Source: Candidatus Didemnitutus sp.
GTDB taxonomy: Bacteria; Verrucomicrobiota; Verrucomicrobiia; Opitutales; Opitutaceae
Reading direction: 5' to 3'
DNA: 64,000 bases
Assembly (NCBI GenBank): GCA_017991595.1
Contig: JAGOQJ010000003.1
Span: forward strand, 248,001-312,000
Part shown: positions 17,678 to 26,937 of the stretch, piece after piece
How the letters are laid out: each line of letters starts with the position of its first letter
How positions within the stretch are numbered: the stretch's first letter is position 1
Translations under genes and position numbers: made by a program
Notes under the pieces: generated by a model
What the model was told of the DNA's origin: nothing
Database searches by the model: none
What the model saw: the letters and a program-made list of their open reading frames with translations, nothing else

Positions 17678-19398
17678 GTGCGCTCCAACTCGACTATCGC
17701 AATGTGAACTCTCTCTGGGCGAGCGTGCTCGTGGAGACGTTGGTGCGCGCCGGGGTGCAGCAGGCCGTGATTTCGCCCGGCTCGCGTTCGACACCCCTGA
17801 CGGTCCAGTTCGCGGCTCATCCCGGAATCGAGGCGATTCCGGTGTTGGACGAGCGGTCGGCGGCGTTCTTTGCGTTGGGCTTGGCGCGACGCTCGGGTCG
17901 TCCGGTTGTGTTGCTGTGCACGAGTGGCACAGCGGGCGCGAACTACTTCCCGGCGATCATCGAGGCGCGGGAGAGCGGAGTGCCGCTGGTGGTGATCACG
18001 GCGGATCGGCCACCGGAGATGCGCGAATGTCGGTCGGGCCAGACCATCGACCAGCAGAAGATTTTCGGCGGTTACGTGGAATTCTATCACGAACTCGCTG
18101 TCCCGGAGGCGACGCTTCCGCTGCTGGCCTATCTGCGGCAGACGGTCGTGCACGCCGTCGAGCGCACGCGGTGGCCGGTGGCCGGTCCGGTGCATCTCAA
18201 CGCGCCGTTCCGTGATCCGCTTCCGCCCGTCGCGGACGGCAGCGCGGCGGCGCTCGAAGGCAAAATCACCGCACGCTTCTTCGCCGGGATTAATACGATT
18301 GTGGTGCGGCGCGAGAGGCGCACGACACTCACGCTCGGCGGACGCGGCGTCATCGTTGCGGGCCAAGCCCGGCCCGCCGATGCACGGGCCTATGCGCGGG
18401 CGATCGGGCGCCTCGCGCGGCAACTCGGCTGGCCGGTGATCGCAGATGGATTGTCGCCGCTGCGGAATTTCCGGCGCGAAGTGCCGGGTTTGGTCACGAC
18501 TTACGACGTCATCGCGCGCTCGGCGGTGGCGCAGGGCGCGTTGCGGCCGGAGCAGGTGCTGTGTCTGCACGAGTGGCCGACGAGCAAGACGCTGCGCCAG
18601 TGGTTGCAGGCGGCCGATGCGCCCGTGACGCTGGTGACGGAGCGAAAAGACAATGCGGATGCCCTCCACGCGCGCACGCAGATCGTCCGCGCGGACGTCA
18701 CTGGGCTCAAGGTGCAGGTGCGGCGCCGTGCGCCACGCGCTTGGGCGCAAACGTGGGCCGCGGCGGAAGGGCAGGCCGCGGGGGCGTTGCGGCGTGGGCT
18801 GACCCGGGCGGATTTTCTCTTTGAGGGACTGGTCGCGGCGCGACTGCCCGCGCTGTTGCCGCGCGACACGGTGATGATGGTTGCGAACTCCATGCCCGTG
18901 CGCGACGTCGAGTATTTTTGGCCGGCGAACGACCGCGCACACACGGTGCACTGCAACCGCGGTGCCAACGGCATCGATGGCAACGTCTCGACGGCGCTCG
19001 GCTTGATGCATGGACGCGCGGCGGGCGTGCTGCTGACGGGCGATCTCGCCTTCCTGCACGATGCCAATGCGCTGCTGTTGGCGAAGAAATTCCGCGGCAG
19101 CCTCACGGTCATCGTGATCAACAACGACGGCGGAGGCATCTTCGGACACTTGCCGGTGGCGCAATTCGAACCGCCGTTCGAGGAGTTTTTCGCCACGCCG
19201 CAGGCGGTGGATCTGGGCAAACTTTGCGCCGCGCACGGCGTGCGACACGTCAGCGTGAGCGATTTGCGGCAACTCGAGACGTTGCTCGCTCAGCCGCCCA
19301 AGCGCGGCGTGCGCGTGCTCGAGGTGCGCACTGACCGGAAGCGCGATGCGGCGTTCCGCAAGGCGCTGTTCGCGGAAGTAGCGTCGCGGTTAAATTGA
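17674..19398 (+). CDS. menD: SEPHCHC synthase MenD
   Basis: Thiamine-diphosphate enzyme that joins 2-oxoglutarate-derived succinic semialdehyde to isochorismate in menaquinone synthesis. The 574-residue chain begins [20 protein letters not shown] and has the MenD signature [19 protein letters not shown], the catalytic-glutamate region [53 protein letters not shown] and the ThDP-binding block [14 protein letters not shown]...[15 protein letters not shown]. Its start overlaps the menF stop by four bases. The next pathway gene expected here, menH or menB, is separated by the opposite-strand kup gene. Confidence 0.96.
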   Translation: MSALQLDYRNVNSLWASVLVETLVRAGVQQAVISPGSRSTPLTVQFAAHPGIEAIPVLDERSAAFFALGLARRSGRPVVLLCTSGTAGANYFPAIIEARESGVPLVVITADRPPEMRECRSGQTIDQQKIFGGYVEFYHELAVPEATLPLLAYLRQTVVHAVERTRWPVAGPVHLNAPFRDPLPPVADGSAAALEGKITARFFAGINTIVVRRERRTTLTLGGRGVIVAGQARPADARAYARAIGRLARQLGWPVIADGLSPLRNFRREVPGLVTTYDVIARSAVAQGALRPEQVLCLHEWPTSKTLRQWLQAADAPVTLVTERKDNADALHARTQIVRADVTGLKVQVRRRAPRAWAQTWAAAEGQAAGALRRGLTRADFLFEGLVAARLPALLPRDTVMMVANSMPVRDVEYFWPANDRAHTVHCNRGANGIDGNVSTALGLMHGRAAGVLLTGDLAFLHDANALLLAKKFRGSLTVIVINNDGGGIFGHLPVAQFEPPFEEFFATPQAVDLGKLCAAHGVRHVSVSDLRQLETLLAQPPKRGVRVLEVRTDRKRDAAFRKALFAEVASRLN

Positions 19399-19405
19399 AT
19401 TTGGG

Positions 19406-19450
19406 GCGGGGGCTCCGAACCCCGCTTCGGACGTGCGGTTACCTCCGCAC
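19406..19450. terminator. Two GC-rich hairpins between convergent menD and kup
   Basis: GCGGGG/CCCCGC (19406-19425) and the perfect GTGCGG/CCGCAC stem (19433-19450) sit one after the other in the gap where menD and kup converge. Neither has a strong T-run. Position favours a two-way transcription end, but the sequence does not prove it. Confidence 0.45.
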
Positions 19451-19505
19451 CAAGGCAGGGTCGGCGCCCGCTCTCCAATTTCCCGGTGCGATCAGATTCG
19501 TGTCG

Positions 19506-21392
19506 CTACAGCTGGATCGGCATGCCGACCTCGATGATCTGCATCGGAGGGAGGCGGTAGTAATCACGCGCCTGCCGGGCGTTACGGCTGAGGAAGGCGT
19601 AGAAATGCTTTTGCCACTCGAACATCTGGGTGTTGCCGCCGGTGATGATCATCTCGCGGTTGAAGTAGTAGGTGGCCTCGTTGAGTTTCAGCGGCACGCC
19701 GGCGGCCTTCACTTGCTCCATGAGACGGGCGACATCGGGAGATTCCATGTAGCCGTAGCGGCCGACGGCGCGCCAGACGCCGCAGCCGATCTCGACCACG
19801 GTGAGACGCTCGGCGTCGGCGATCTTGGGCACCTCCTCGGTCACGACGCTGAGGAGAATGATGGTCTCCTGGAGGACTTTGTTGGCCTTCAAATGGTGCA
19901 GCAGCACGAGCGGTGTGCCGCGCGGATTGCCGGCCATGAAGACGCCGGTGCCGCGCACGCGGGTGAGGTGCTCGCTGCGGGCGATGTCGCACAATTCGGT
20001 GTCGGTGATCTCGTTGGCGTAGATGCGGCGGAAAATCTCCGTTTTGCCGATCTTCCACGTCGTCATTATCGCGACGGCGCCGGCGGCGATGAAGATCGGG
20101 AGCCAGCCGCCGTCGAAGAATTTGTGCAGGTTTGCGTAGAAGAAGACGACGTCGATGAAGAGGAACACCGAGCAGAGAATCGTGATCTGCCAGAGTGCCC
20201 ACCGCCAAGCGCGGCGCATGACGACGAAGAGGATCAGGGTCGTGACGATCATCGTGGCTGTCACCGCGATGCCGTAGGCCGCCGCGAGCCGGCTCGAAGA
20301 GCCGAAGCCCCAGACGGTGGCGATCGAGCCGAGGGCCAGCGTGATGTTGACCAAAGGCAGGTAAATCTGGCCGATGTGCTCGCTGCTGGTGTGCTGCACG
20401 GTCAGGCGCGGAAAGTAGCCGAGCTGGATCGCCTGCCGAATGAGCGAATACGCGCCCGAGATGAGCGCCTGGCTGGCGATGATGGCGGCGACGATGGAGA
20501 GGGCGAGCAACGCGTAGCGCAGCGGGCCTTCGGGCGCCAGTTCGAGGAAGGGGTTCACCACGGCATCGCCGCGGCTGAGGACGTTCGCCCCTTGGCCGAA
20601 GTAATTCAGCGTCAGGCCCGGCAGCACGACTCCATACCAAGCGACCTTGATGGCGCGGCGGCCGAAGTGACCCATGTCGGCGTAGAGTGCCTCGACGCCG
20701 GTGACGGCGAGCACGACCGAGCCGAGCAGCAGCGTGACCTGCTCCGGGTGCGTGAACAGCAGGTCGAGTCCGTGGATCGGATTCAGCGCGCGCAGCACCA
20801 TCGGGTTTTGCACGATGTGCCACAGGCCGAGCAACCCGAGCACGGCGAACCACACCAGCATGACCGGCCCGAAGATGCGGCCGATGAAATGCGTGCCGCG
20901 ATGCTGGAAGGCGAACAGGCCCGCGAGGATGACGCAGGCGATGAAAGGCACGTAGCGGTCCACGGCAGGCCAGACCAGTTTGAATCCTTCGCTCGCGCTC
21001 AACACGGTGATGGCCGGAGTGATGACCGCCTCGCCGCACAGCATGGCTGCGCCGACGAGCACGATGAAGGTTCCCAGTCCCAGCGCACCGCTGGTCGTGC
21101 GATCGAGCCGGCTCAGGGAGAGCAGCGCGAAGATACCGCCTTCGCCGCGATTGTCGGCATGGAGCACGAACAGCGTGTATTTCACGCTCACGACCATCAC
21201 CAGCGACCAGAAGATCAGGGAGAGCACGCCGATGACCGCCTGCGCATGCTCGACGGGAGGCAAATGATGCAGGCACTCGCGGATGGTGTAGAGCGGGCTC
21301 GTGCCGATGTCGCCAAACACCACGCCGAGGGCGCCCAGCGCCAGTCCCTTGTTCACGAAGCTTTGCCTGCTCCCTTGGCCGTTGGTCTGCAT
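19506..21392 (-). CDS. kup: Potassium uptake protein Kup
   Basis: Inner-membrane proton-coupled K+ importer of 628 residues. The N terminus has the family signature [21 protein letters not shown], followed by [34 protein letters not shown] and about twelve hydrophobic helices through residue 440. The cytoplasmic C-terminal tail includes [20 protein letters not shown] and ends [18 protein letters not shown], closely matching Kup proteins. It is transcribed leftward, divergent from menB with a 144-base shared upstream region and convergent with menD, so it interrupts the menaquinone genes. Confidence 0.96.
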   Translation of the reverse strand: MQTNGQGSRQSFVNKGLALGALGVVFGDIGTSPLYTIRECLHHLPPVEHAQAVIGVLSLIFWSLVMVVSVKYTLFVLHADNRGEGGIFALLSLSRLDRTTSGALGLGTFIVLVGAAMLCGEAVITPAITVLSASEGFKLVWPAVDRYVPFIACVILAGLFAFQHRGTHFIGRIFGPVMLVWFAVLGLLGLWHIVQNPMVLRALNPIHGLDLLFTHPEQVTLLLGSVVLAVTGVEALYADMGHFGRRAIKVAWYGVVLPGLTLNYFGQGANVLSRGDAVVNPFLELAPEGPLRYALLALSIVAAIIASQALISGAYSLIRQAIQLGYFPRLTVQHTSSEHIGQIYLPLVNITLALGSIATVWGFGSSSRLAAAYGIAVTATMIVTTLILFVVMRRAWRWALWQITILCSVFLFIDVVFFYANLHKFFDGGWLPIFIAAGAVAIMTTWKIGKTEIFRRIYANEITDTELCDIARSEHLTRVRGTGVFMAGNPRGTPLVLLHHLKANKVLQETIILLSVVTEEVPKIADAERLTVVEIGCGVWRAVGRYGYMESPDVARLMEQVKAAGVPLKLNEATYYFNREMIITGGNTQMFEWQKHFYAFLSRNARQARDYYRLPPMQIIEVGMPIQL

Positions 21393-21536
21393 GAAGGGCG
21401 CATTGTCGCCAACACCGGGGCCGGTCCAAGCTGTTTCGGGCCGACGGGCAAAAAGCGCTTGACCACCGCGAGGCGAAAAATGCGGACGGCCCGCGAAAAC
21501 ATTTGCGGCTCAGGGGCTTTCGTATTGCTGTGCGGC

Positions 21537-22370
21537 ATGATTCCCGCGTGGCAAACGGTCAAAACCTACGAAGATATTCTTTATCAGAAGGCGGGCGGCA
21601 TCGCCAAAATCACGATCAACCGTCCCGAGAAGCGGAACGCTTTCCGGCCGCAGACGGTGTTCGAACTGCACGAGGCGCTGCTCGACGCGCGTGAGGACCA
21701 GAAGATTGGCGTCGTGCTCCTGACGGGTGCCGGCCCGGCCAAGGACGGCAAGTATGCCTTCTGCGCCGGCGGCGACCAATCGGTGCGCGGCCATGGCGGC
21801 TACATCGACGCCAAGGGCGTGCCGCGGCTGAACATTCTCGAGGTGCAGAAGCTCATCCGCTCCATGCCCAAGGTGGTGATCGCGCTCGTTGCGGGCTACG
21901 CGATCGGCGGCGGCCACGTGCTGCATGTGATGTGCGACCTCACCATCGCGGCGGACAACGGCATCTTTGGCCAGGTCGGCCCGAAGATGGGCAGCTTCGA
22001 CGGCGGTTTCGGCTCCAGCTACTTGGCGCGCATGGTCGGCCAGAAGAAGGCGCGCGAGATCTGGTTCCTCTGCCGCCAATACAACGCGCAGGAAGCGCTC
22101 GCGATGGGGCTCGTCAACAAGGTCGTGCCCGTCGCCGAGCTCGAGGCCGAGGGCGTGGCGTGGGCCAAGGACATTCTCCAACGCAGCCCGCTCGCGATCC
22201 GCTGCCTCAAGTCCGCGTTCAATGCCGAGCTGGATGGCCAGAGCGGTGTGCAGGAACTCGCCGGCAACGCCACCATGCTCTACTACATGACCGAGGAGGC
22301 GAAGGAGTTCATGACGGCGCAGAAGGAAAAACGGAAACCCAAGGCGGAGCAGTTCCCCTGGCTTCCCTGA
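21537..22370 (+). CDS. menB: 1,4-dihydroxy-2-naphthoyl-CoA synthase MenB
   Basis: Crotonase-family enzyme that closes the naphthoate ring of menaquinone from o-succinylbenzoyl-CoA. The 277-residue product has the MenB signatures [72 protein letters not shown], and ends [11 protein letters not shown]. These distinguish MenB from ordinary enoyl-CoA hydratases. The ATG at 21537 gives the expected N terminus; the frame is open far upstream only because it runs antisense to kup. menC and menE are not in the window. Confidence 0.96.
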   Translation: MIPAWQTVKTYEDILYQKAGGIAKITINRPEKRNAFRPQTVFELHEALLDAREDQKIGVVLLTGAGPAKDGKYAFCAGGDQSVRGHGGYIDAKGVPRLNILEVQKLIRSMPKVVIALVAGYAIGGGHVLHVMCDLTIAADNGIFGQVGPKMGSFDGGFGSSYLARMVGQKKAREIWFLCRQYNAQEALAMGLVNKVVPVAELEAEGVAWAKDILQRSPLAIRCLKSAFNAELDGQSGVQELAGNATMLYYMTEEAKEFMTAQKEKRKPKAEQFPWLP

Positions 22371-22466
22371 GCGAACGCTGCGCGGCATCAGGCGCGCGAC
22401 GCCGGTAGCGAATGCACGACTTTCTGGGCGACAGCCATGCGGTCGTCGCGTCGGCGCCAACGGACC

Positions 22467-22973
22467 TCAGCCGTGCGTGGTGTCGCTCATGTCGGCCCAG
22501 ACGACGAGCCATCCGCTTTCCTGATCGACGTAGACGATGGGAGTGGCTTCTCCGACCGCCACCTCAACGTAGTCGGCGTGCGCCAGACCAGCGAGGGGCG
22601 ACGGTTCGATCGCGACACCCGACGGCTCTGCCACCGGCGTCGGGCGGGCGAGGACGAAGGCCAGCGCAATCGCGGCCGCAGCGGCCAGCGGCGTGGCAAA
22701 CCAGAGCAACGGAGTCGGCTGGCGCCGTCGGGCTTGGGCGGGACGCGTCTCGCGGAGGCGGCCTTGCAGCTGGCGCCACTCGGCGTCGACGTCGGGCAAC
22801 GTGACCCCGGCGATCTCGGTGCGCAGCGCGGCGAGCGATGCGGTGAGGTCGGCTTGCAGCTGCCGGCACGGGGCGCACTCCGCCAAGTGCCGCTCGAGCC
22901 CGGCGCGCTGCTCTGCGGTCAGCGTGCCGTCGCGTGCGGCGAGGAGGAGAGGTTCAACGTGGCGGCAGTTCAT
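22467..22973 (-). CDS. Zinc-finger anti-sigma factor (membrane anchored)
   Basis: A 168-residue probable anti-sigma factor. The N terminus carries a ZAS-type zinc motif: Cys3 (MNCRHVEPL), then HLAECAPCRQL with the HxxxCxxC spacing. A single membrane segment (about 87-107, LLWFATPLAAAAAIALAFVLA) separates it from a short periplasmic domain ending in VYVDQESGWLVVWADM. It lies in the same direction as the ECF sigma gene, but two secreted-protein genes stand between them, which is unusual. I take it as the partner of that sigma factor by location and family. The ATG at 22973 is chosen because it puts the zinc motif at the very N terminus. Confidence 0.85.
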   Translation of the reverse strand: MNCRHVEPLLLAARDGTLTAEQRAGLERHLAECAPCRQLQADLTASLAALRTEIAGVTLPDVDAEWRQLQGRLRETRPAQARRRQPTPLLWFATPLAAAAAIALAFVLARPTPVAEPSGVAIEPSPLAGLAHADYVEVAVGEATPIVYVDQESGWLVVWADMSDTTHG

Positions 22974-23017
22974 GGCGGGAGGTCCGGAGGGGCGGACAAA
23001 GTTTGGGCGAGGTGGTG

Positions 23018-23401
23018 TTACCACCGGCGGTGGTGGTGCGGGCGCTCGTAAGCGACCCAGACGCGGTCGCGGCGCAGCACGTAGTGGCCGGGGATGCACA
23101 CGCGGATGCGGCGACCGTGTTCGTAGCGGATCTCCCAGGTCTCGGGGACCCAGTGACGCACGGTGACAGTCTTCCAGTAGCCGCGGTCGTCCCGGGGACC
23201 GTAGTCGCGGTCGTGGACGACGATGGTTGTCTCGTGCGGCGGTTCGAAGGTGCGGCTTTCGTTGATGGCGGCCCCGAGGATGAGGCCGCCGAGGAAGCCC
23301 CCGATGGCGGCAATCTCCTTGTCGCCCGCCTGGACCGGCTTGGGCACAAGAGTGAGGGCGGCGACGGCGGCGAGAACAAGAGCGGTGATTCTGGTCTTCA
23401 T
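23018..23401 (-). CDS. Secreted glycine-zipper-like small protein, histidine/arginine-rich tail
   Basis: A 127-residue exported protein. It has a signal peptide (MKTRITALVLAAVAALTLVP, cleavage near PVQAG), then a glycine-rich hydrophobic stretch (IAAIGGFLGGLILGAAIN) like glycine-zipper proteins, and a basic C terminus with repeated tyrosines that ends PHHHRRW. No enzyme motif is visible. It sits between the sigma and anti-sigma genes in the same direction, with 94 bases before it and 44 after. A clear Shine-Dalgarno sequence precedes the ATG, one of few in this window. It may be an envelope-stress target or partner of the sigma locus; that is inference. Confidence 0.72.
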   Translation of the reverse strand: MKTRITALVLAAVAALTLVPKPVQAGDKEIAAIGGFLGGLILGAAINESRTFEPPHETTIVVHDRDYGPRDDRGYWKTVTVRHWVPETWEIRYEHGRRIRVCIPGHYVLRRDRVWVAYERPHHHRRW

Positions 23402-23407
23402 AGGTGT

Positions 23408-23412
23408 CTCCT
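23408..23412 (-). promoter_or_regulatory. Shine-Dalgarno site of the glycine-zipper gene
   Basis: On the minus strand AGGAG lies six bases before the ATG at 23401. It fixes that start over the longer open frame reaching 23485 and stands out because most genes here lack such a site. Confidence 0.7.
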
Positions 23413-23495
23413 GGTTGGGTTCGCTCCTTGCGACGTCGCTCGTCGGCGGGTTATTCAAAAAATCTTGGCGGGTAAAACGGGCCACGCTGCGCCGC

Positions 23496-23954
23496 TCAGC
23501 GGGCGACGAGAATGACGGCGTAAACCTCGCCGGGCTTCCGGCCTGTCGGCATGCCGCCGATGATGGCGGGCGCGCCGGGGTTTAGCTTGAGGCCTGTGTC
23601 CATCAACGTGCGTCCGCCGATCTTGTCGGCCCAGCGGACGCGGAGCTTGAGGGCGCTGTCGGCGGCGGCGGTGAGGTCGAGTTCGTGGCCTTGGCCAATG
23701 ACGAGGGTGGTGCGGGCGCCGGCGGCGAGGGTGTCGGTGTCGCTGCCTTGGAAAGTGAACGACTCGAAGCGCAACAGGCCGCGGAGTTTGGCTTCGTAGG
23801 GCGCGAGGCGTGGGTCGCGCTTGGCCGAGGGCTCGTTGGAGGCCGTGATGAGGATGGCCTGCAGCCGGGCAGGCGCGGCGGCTTGGGCGGGCGGGACCAG
23901 CGTCGTCACGAGCGCGACGAGCGCGAGCGTGCAGAGGAAGCGGGCAGTGTTCAT
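23496..23954 (-). CDS. Secreted protein of unknown function next to ECF sigma factor
   Basis: A 152-residue protein with a signal peptide (MNTARFLCTLALVALVTTLV, cleavage near AQAAAP). The mature part reads as a small beta-rich domain: ARLQAILITASNEP, LLRFESFTFQGSDT, TTLVIGQGHELDL, LKLRVRWAD and GEVYAVILVAR. I do not recognise the family. Its start overlaps the stop of the sigma factor gene by four bases, so it is made with the sigma factor, which suggests a linked role, perhaps as a periplasmic signal or stress protein. Confidence 0.72.
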   Translation of the reverse strand: MNTARFLCTLALVALVTTLVPPAQAAAPARLQAILITASNEPSAKRDPRLAPYEAKLRGLLRFESFTFQGSDTDTLAAGARTTLVIGQGHELDLTAAADSALKLRVRWADKIGGRTLMDTGLKLNPGAPAIIGGMPTGRKPGEVYAVILVAR

Positions 23955-24535
23955 GGTGTTTCCTTGAATTTTTGCGCCAGTTGGCGCCGGGCGTGATAAA
24001 GACGGGACATCACCGTGCCGACGGGCAGGGACAGGGCGGCGGCGACTTCCTCGTAGGAAAAACCCTGCAGCTCACGCAGCGTCAGCGCGGCGCGGAGCTT
24101 TGGGGGCAGGGCGGCGAGTGCGCGGTGGAGCCGCGCGGAGCGCTCCGAGGACTCGGCCTCGTCGCGCGCGGTGGTCTGGGTCGCGGGTTCCGCGACGCCG
24201 GGATGATCTTCGCCGGGAGAGGCGAAGGGCAGGAAACGATCATACCAGCGGCGGCGCTTGCGCAGGTGATCGAGCGCCTTGCGCACGGCGATGGGGTGGA
24301 CCCAGGTGGTGAACTTGGAGGCGCCGCGGAAATTTTTGAGTTCCTTCCACACGGTGAGCCACACCTCCTGACAAATGTCCCGGGCGTCGTGCTCGTTGTG
24401 CACGATCGCATAGATGACGCGGAAAGTCGGCTCGTAATGCAACCGCATGAGCGCGCCGAACGCCGCTTCCTCGCCCGCCTGCGCGCGGGCCACGAGGGCG
24501 AGGGTCTCGTCAGGCTGGGCGTCGGGGGCGTTCAC
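23951..24535 (-). CDS. ECF-type RNA polymerase sigma factor
   Basis: A 194-residue sigma-70 family protein with only regions 2 and 4. Region 2 spans about 25-95 (YEPTFRVIYAIVHNEHDARDICQEVWLTVWK split by the usual DAxDxxQE pattern, then FTTWVHPIAVRKALDHLRKR). Region 4 is at about 135-190 (LPPKLRAALTLRELQGFSYEE, then LSLPVGTVMSRLYHARRQL). The linker is long. The GTG at 24535 is preferred; the frame stays open upstream inside the aminopeptidase gene without homology. It lies 28 bases after the M29 peptidase gene, and its stop overlaps the next gene. The zinc-finger anti-sigma factor at 22467-22973 is its likely regulator. Confidence 0.92.
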   Translation of the reverse strand: MNAPDAQPDETLALVARAQAGEEAAFGALMRLHYEPTFRVIYAIVHNEHDARDICQEVWLTVWKELKNFRGASKFTTWVHPIAVRKALDHLRKRRRWYDRFLPFASPGEDHPGVAEPATQTTARDEAESSERSARLHRALAALPPKLRAALTLRELQGFSYEEVAAALSLPVGTVMSRLYHARRQLAQKFKETP

Positions 24536-24563
24536 GGCGGGTGAAAGAAATGCGGCGACTCGC

Positions 24564-25772
24564 TCAGTGGATGAGCGTGGCGGTGGCCGCGAGCGGCAGG
24601 TCGACGTGGAGGAGACTCCGGTTGAGCGCGCGGGATGGCCCGTCGTGGCAAAAGGCGTAGGCCTCACCGAGCGCGACATGCGGCGCGGCGTTCTCGTCGA
24701 ACAGCACGTGTTGGAACGTCGGCGCTGCCGCCGCCCAAGCCGGAGCCGGTTCCACGCGCGCGACTTCACCCAGGCAGCGGGCGCCGTCGTCGGTCGCGAG
24801 GAGTTGCTGCAACATCGCCTCGCCGTGCCCGGCGCGCGCGCACACGACTTCGCCGCGGGAGAATTCAAGTTCGATGTCCTCGATTGCCACGCCGGCATAC
24901 AGCAGCGGGCGCGCGGTGCGGAGCACGCCGGTGGCCGAGTCTTTGTCCGGGGCCGTGAAGACTTCCTCCGTCGGCAGATTGGCGACGAAGGGCACGCCGC
25001 GGCGCGTGGTCAGTTGCGCAGTGCACCAACGATGCTGGGGCGGAAGTTTCACGGCGAGATCGGTGCCGGCGCCGAGGTAGCGGAGGCCGGTCGGTCGGTT
25101 GGCGTTGAGCGCATCGCGGCGCTGCGCAAGAGCGAGCAGGTGATCCGACCAGCGTTCAAGGGCGACGGGCTGAGTCGGTTCGGAGAGGCGCTGGCAGCGG
25201 AAGGCGGCGAAAGTGGCATCCCATAATGCCGTGAGACGCATCTCGGCGGGTAGAAATTCAAAAGCTGCCGCTGCCCAGCCGGGCGAGGGAGCGGGCACGC
25301 AGGTCCAGTTCGTGGCGCCGCCGATGAGCTGCTGCGCGATCGGCCCGAAGCATTCCCAAGCGATCTGCTTGGCTTGAGCGACGTCGGCAGCTGGCAGGCC
25401 GGCCATCAGGCGCGGGTGCGTGCCGGTGAGGAAGAGCAGGGCGTCGCCGTGCTCGATGGCCCGTTGCATCCGGGCCGCGTTGGCTGCGAGTGAGGTCTGA
25501 AGCGCGCGCCAAGCGCGGCGCTCGACGTGATCGCGCAGGTGGGCGGGGTCGCCCCAAATCACGTCGAGTGGCTCCTCTTGTTCCGTGCACGTGCGGGCGG
25601 CGGCGCGCACGGCCTCGACGATCACCTCGGCGCTGCGGGCCACGCCGTGCAATTCGTAGGGATCGTGCACGAGCAGGCGTTGGCCGGGTTGGAGATTCAG
25701 CCCGATCCGCACGACGACGTCGGCCATTTGACGCAGGCAGCTGGAGAAATCGGGCAGCATGTCCGTCAGCAA
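24564..25772 (-). CDS. M29-family metalloaminopeptidase (AmpS-like), paralogue 1
   Basis: A 402-residue zinc/cobalt aminopeptidase of the AmpS/PepS type that removes N-terminal residues from peptides. The expected ligands can all be placed: Glu in NLPTEEVFTAPDK, Glu in CLGEVARV, His and Tyr in PHVALGEAYAF, and His and Asp in LLHVDLPL. The N-terminal domain (about 1-120) includes RIGLNLQPGQRLLVHDP. The start could be either of two methionines at 25772 or 25760. It heads the leftward sigma-factor run. A second, shorter M29 protein is encoded at 34700-35818. Confidence 0.9.
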   Translation of the reverse strand: MLTDMLPDFSSCLRQMADVVVRIGLNLQPGQRLLVHDPYELHGVARSAEVIVEAVRAAARTCTEQEEPLDVIWGDPAHLRDHVERRAWRALQTSLAANAARMQRAIEHGDALLFLTGTHPRLMAGLPAADVAQAKQIAWECFGPIAQQLIGGATNWTCVPAPSPGWAAAAFEFLPAEMRLTALWDATFAAFRCQRLSEPTQPVALERWSDHLLALAQRRDALNANRPTGLRYLGAGTDLAVKLPPQHRWCTAQLTTRRGVPFVANLPTEEVFTAPDKDSATGVLRTARPLLYAGVAIEDIELEFSRGEVVCARAGHGEAMLQQLLATDDGARCLGEVARVEPAPAWAAAAPTFQHVLFDENAAPHVALGEAYAFCHDGPSRALNRSLLHVDLPLAATATLIH

Positions 25773-25885
25773 AGACCAAATCGCCGGGAAATTTCCGGCG
25801 CGGCTTCTTGGGATCTAGCGCGGGCACTCGCGCTGGATTGGCCGGTGGCGGGCGCGCCGTGGAGGAGAACGAGGTGCATAAAAAA

Positions 25886-25910
25886 GCCAGCGAGCGCGAG
25901 GCTCGCTGGC
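25886..25910 (-). terminator. Rho-independent terminator after fba
   Basis: A perfect 10-bp stem (GCCAGCGAGC/GCTCGCTGGC) with a 5-base loop is followed, reading leftward, by a run of six Ts (plus-strand As at 25880-25885). It lies 21 bases past the fba stop and fits a strong intrinsic terminator. Confidence 0.88.
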
Positions 25911-25931
25911 GAGAGAAGGGATGACGAGCCG

Positions 25932-26882
25932 TTACTTGCCGAGGCTCTGGCGGAGGTCGTCGAGCTGGCCGGCGGAGCCGAGCAGCACGTTGCGCGAGGC
26001 GATGAACTTCGCGTATTCCTCCATGTAAACCTTGCCGGGCGGACGGAAGTCGAACTCGGCGGGCTTGTCGCGGAAGAACTCGCGGTGCACGCGCGTCCAG
26101 ACGAGGCGGCCGTCGGTGTCGATGTTGATCTTGGCGACGCCGAGCTTGGCGGCGGGGAGATACTCGTTCACGTCGACGCCCATCGAGCCGGCGATCTGGC
26201 CGCCGGCGGCGTTGATGCGGGCAACCTCGTCCTGCGGCACGCTGGAGGAGCCGTGCATGACGAGCGGGAAGCCGGGCATGCGGGCCTTGATCTTCTCGAG
26301 CACGTCGAAATGGAGGGACTGCTTGCCCTTGAACTTGAAGGCGCCGTGCGAGGTGCCGATGGCGCAGGCGAGGGAGTCACAGCCGGTGAGCTTGACGAAT
26401 TCCTCGGCCTCGGCCGGGTTCGTGAGCGTGGCGTGGCCGTCCTCGACCTTGATGTCCTCCTCGACGCCGCCGAGCATGCCGAGCTCGGCTTCGACGGAGA
26501 GGCCCTTCTTGTGGGCGGCGTCGACGACGCGCTTGGTGATTTCGACGTTCTTGGCGAAGGGATCGTGCGAGGCATCGATCATGACCGAGCTGTAGAAGCC
26601 CGAGTTGATGCAGTCGTAGCAGGTCTCCTCGTCGCCGTGGTCGAGGTGGACGGCGAAGATGGCCTCGGGGAAGATGTCATCGGCGGCGCGGATGATCGCC
26701 TCGAGCATCTTCTTGTCGGTGTATTTGCGCGCACCCTTCGAGATCTGGATAATGAAGGGGGCCTTGGACGCGATGGCACCGCGGAACAGGCCCATGGCCT
26801 GCTCGGCGTTGTTGATGTTGTAGGCGCCGATGGCGTATTTGCCGTAGGCGTGCTTGAAGAGCTGGGCGGTGGTAACGATCAT
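25932..26882 (-). CDS. fba: Class II fructose-bisphosphate aldolase
   Basis: Interconverts fructose 1,6-bisphosphate with DHAP and glyceraldehyde 3-phosphate. The 316-residue protein has the class II zinc-site landmarks: AIFAVHLDHGDEETC, FYSSVMIDASHDPFAKNVE, VEAELGMLGGVEED, CAIGTSHGAFKFKG, LVMHGSSSVPQDEVAR and KINIDTDGRLVW. The start is the ATG at 26882, giving MIVTTAQLFKHAYGKYAIGAYN; the frame upstream runs into the preceding gene. It is followed by a strong terminator and preceded by a coiled-coil membrane protein gene in the same direction, 55 bases away. Confidence 0.96.
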   Translation of the reverse strand: MIVTTAQLFKHAYGKYAIGAYNINNAEQAMGLFRGAIASKAPFIIQISKGARKYTDKKMLEAIIRAADDIFPEAIFAVHLDHGDEETCYDCINSGFYSSVMIDASHDPFAKNVEITKRVVDAAHKKGLSVEAELGMLGGVEEDIKVEDGHATLTNPAEAEEFVKLTGCDSLACAIGTSHGAFKFKGKQSLHFDVLEKIKARMPGFPLVMHGSSSVPQDEVARINAAGGQIAGSMGVDVNEYLPAAKLGVAKINIDTDGRLVWTRVHREFFRDKPAEFDFRPPGKVYMEEYAKFIASRNVLLGSAGQLDDLRQSLGK

Positions 26883-26937
26883 GACGAGGCGTTGATTTAC
26901 CCCGAAACCCGCCAACCCGACAAGAGCAATGTGCCCT

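Noticed and set aside
19395-22370. A 991-codon plus-strand frame that appears to join the kup region to menB
   Set aside because: Only the last 277 codons encode MenB; the rest is antisense to kup with low-complexity charged composition.
25886-25910. The GCCAGCGAGC hairpin as a member of the dispersed GTAGCGGCG repeat family
   Set aside because: Its stem shares GCCAGCGAGC with the arm at 16174-16197, but the adjacent T-run and position just after fba fit a normal terminator better. A copy derived from the repeat remains possible.
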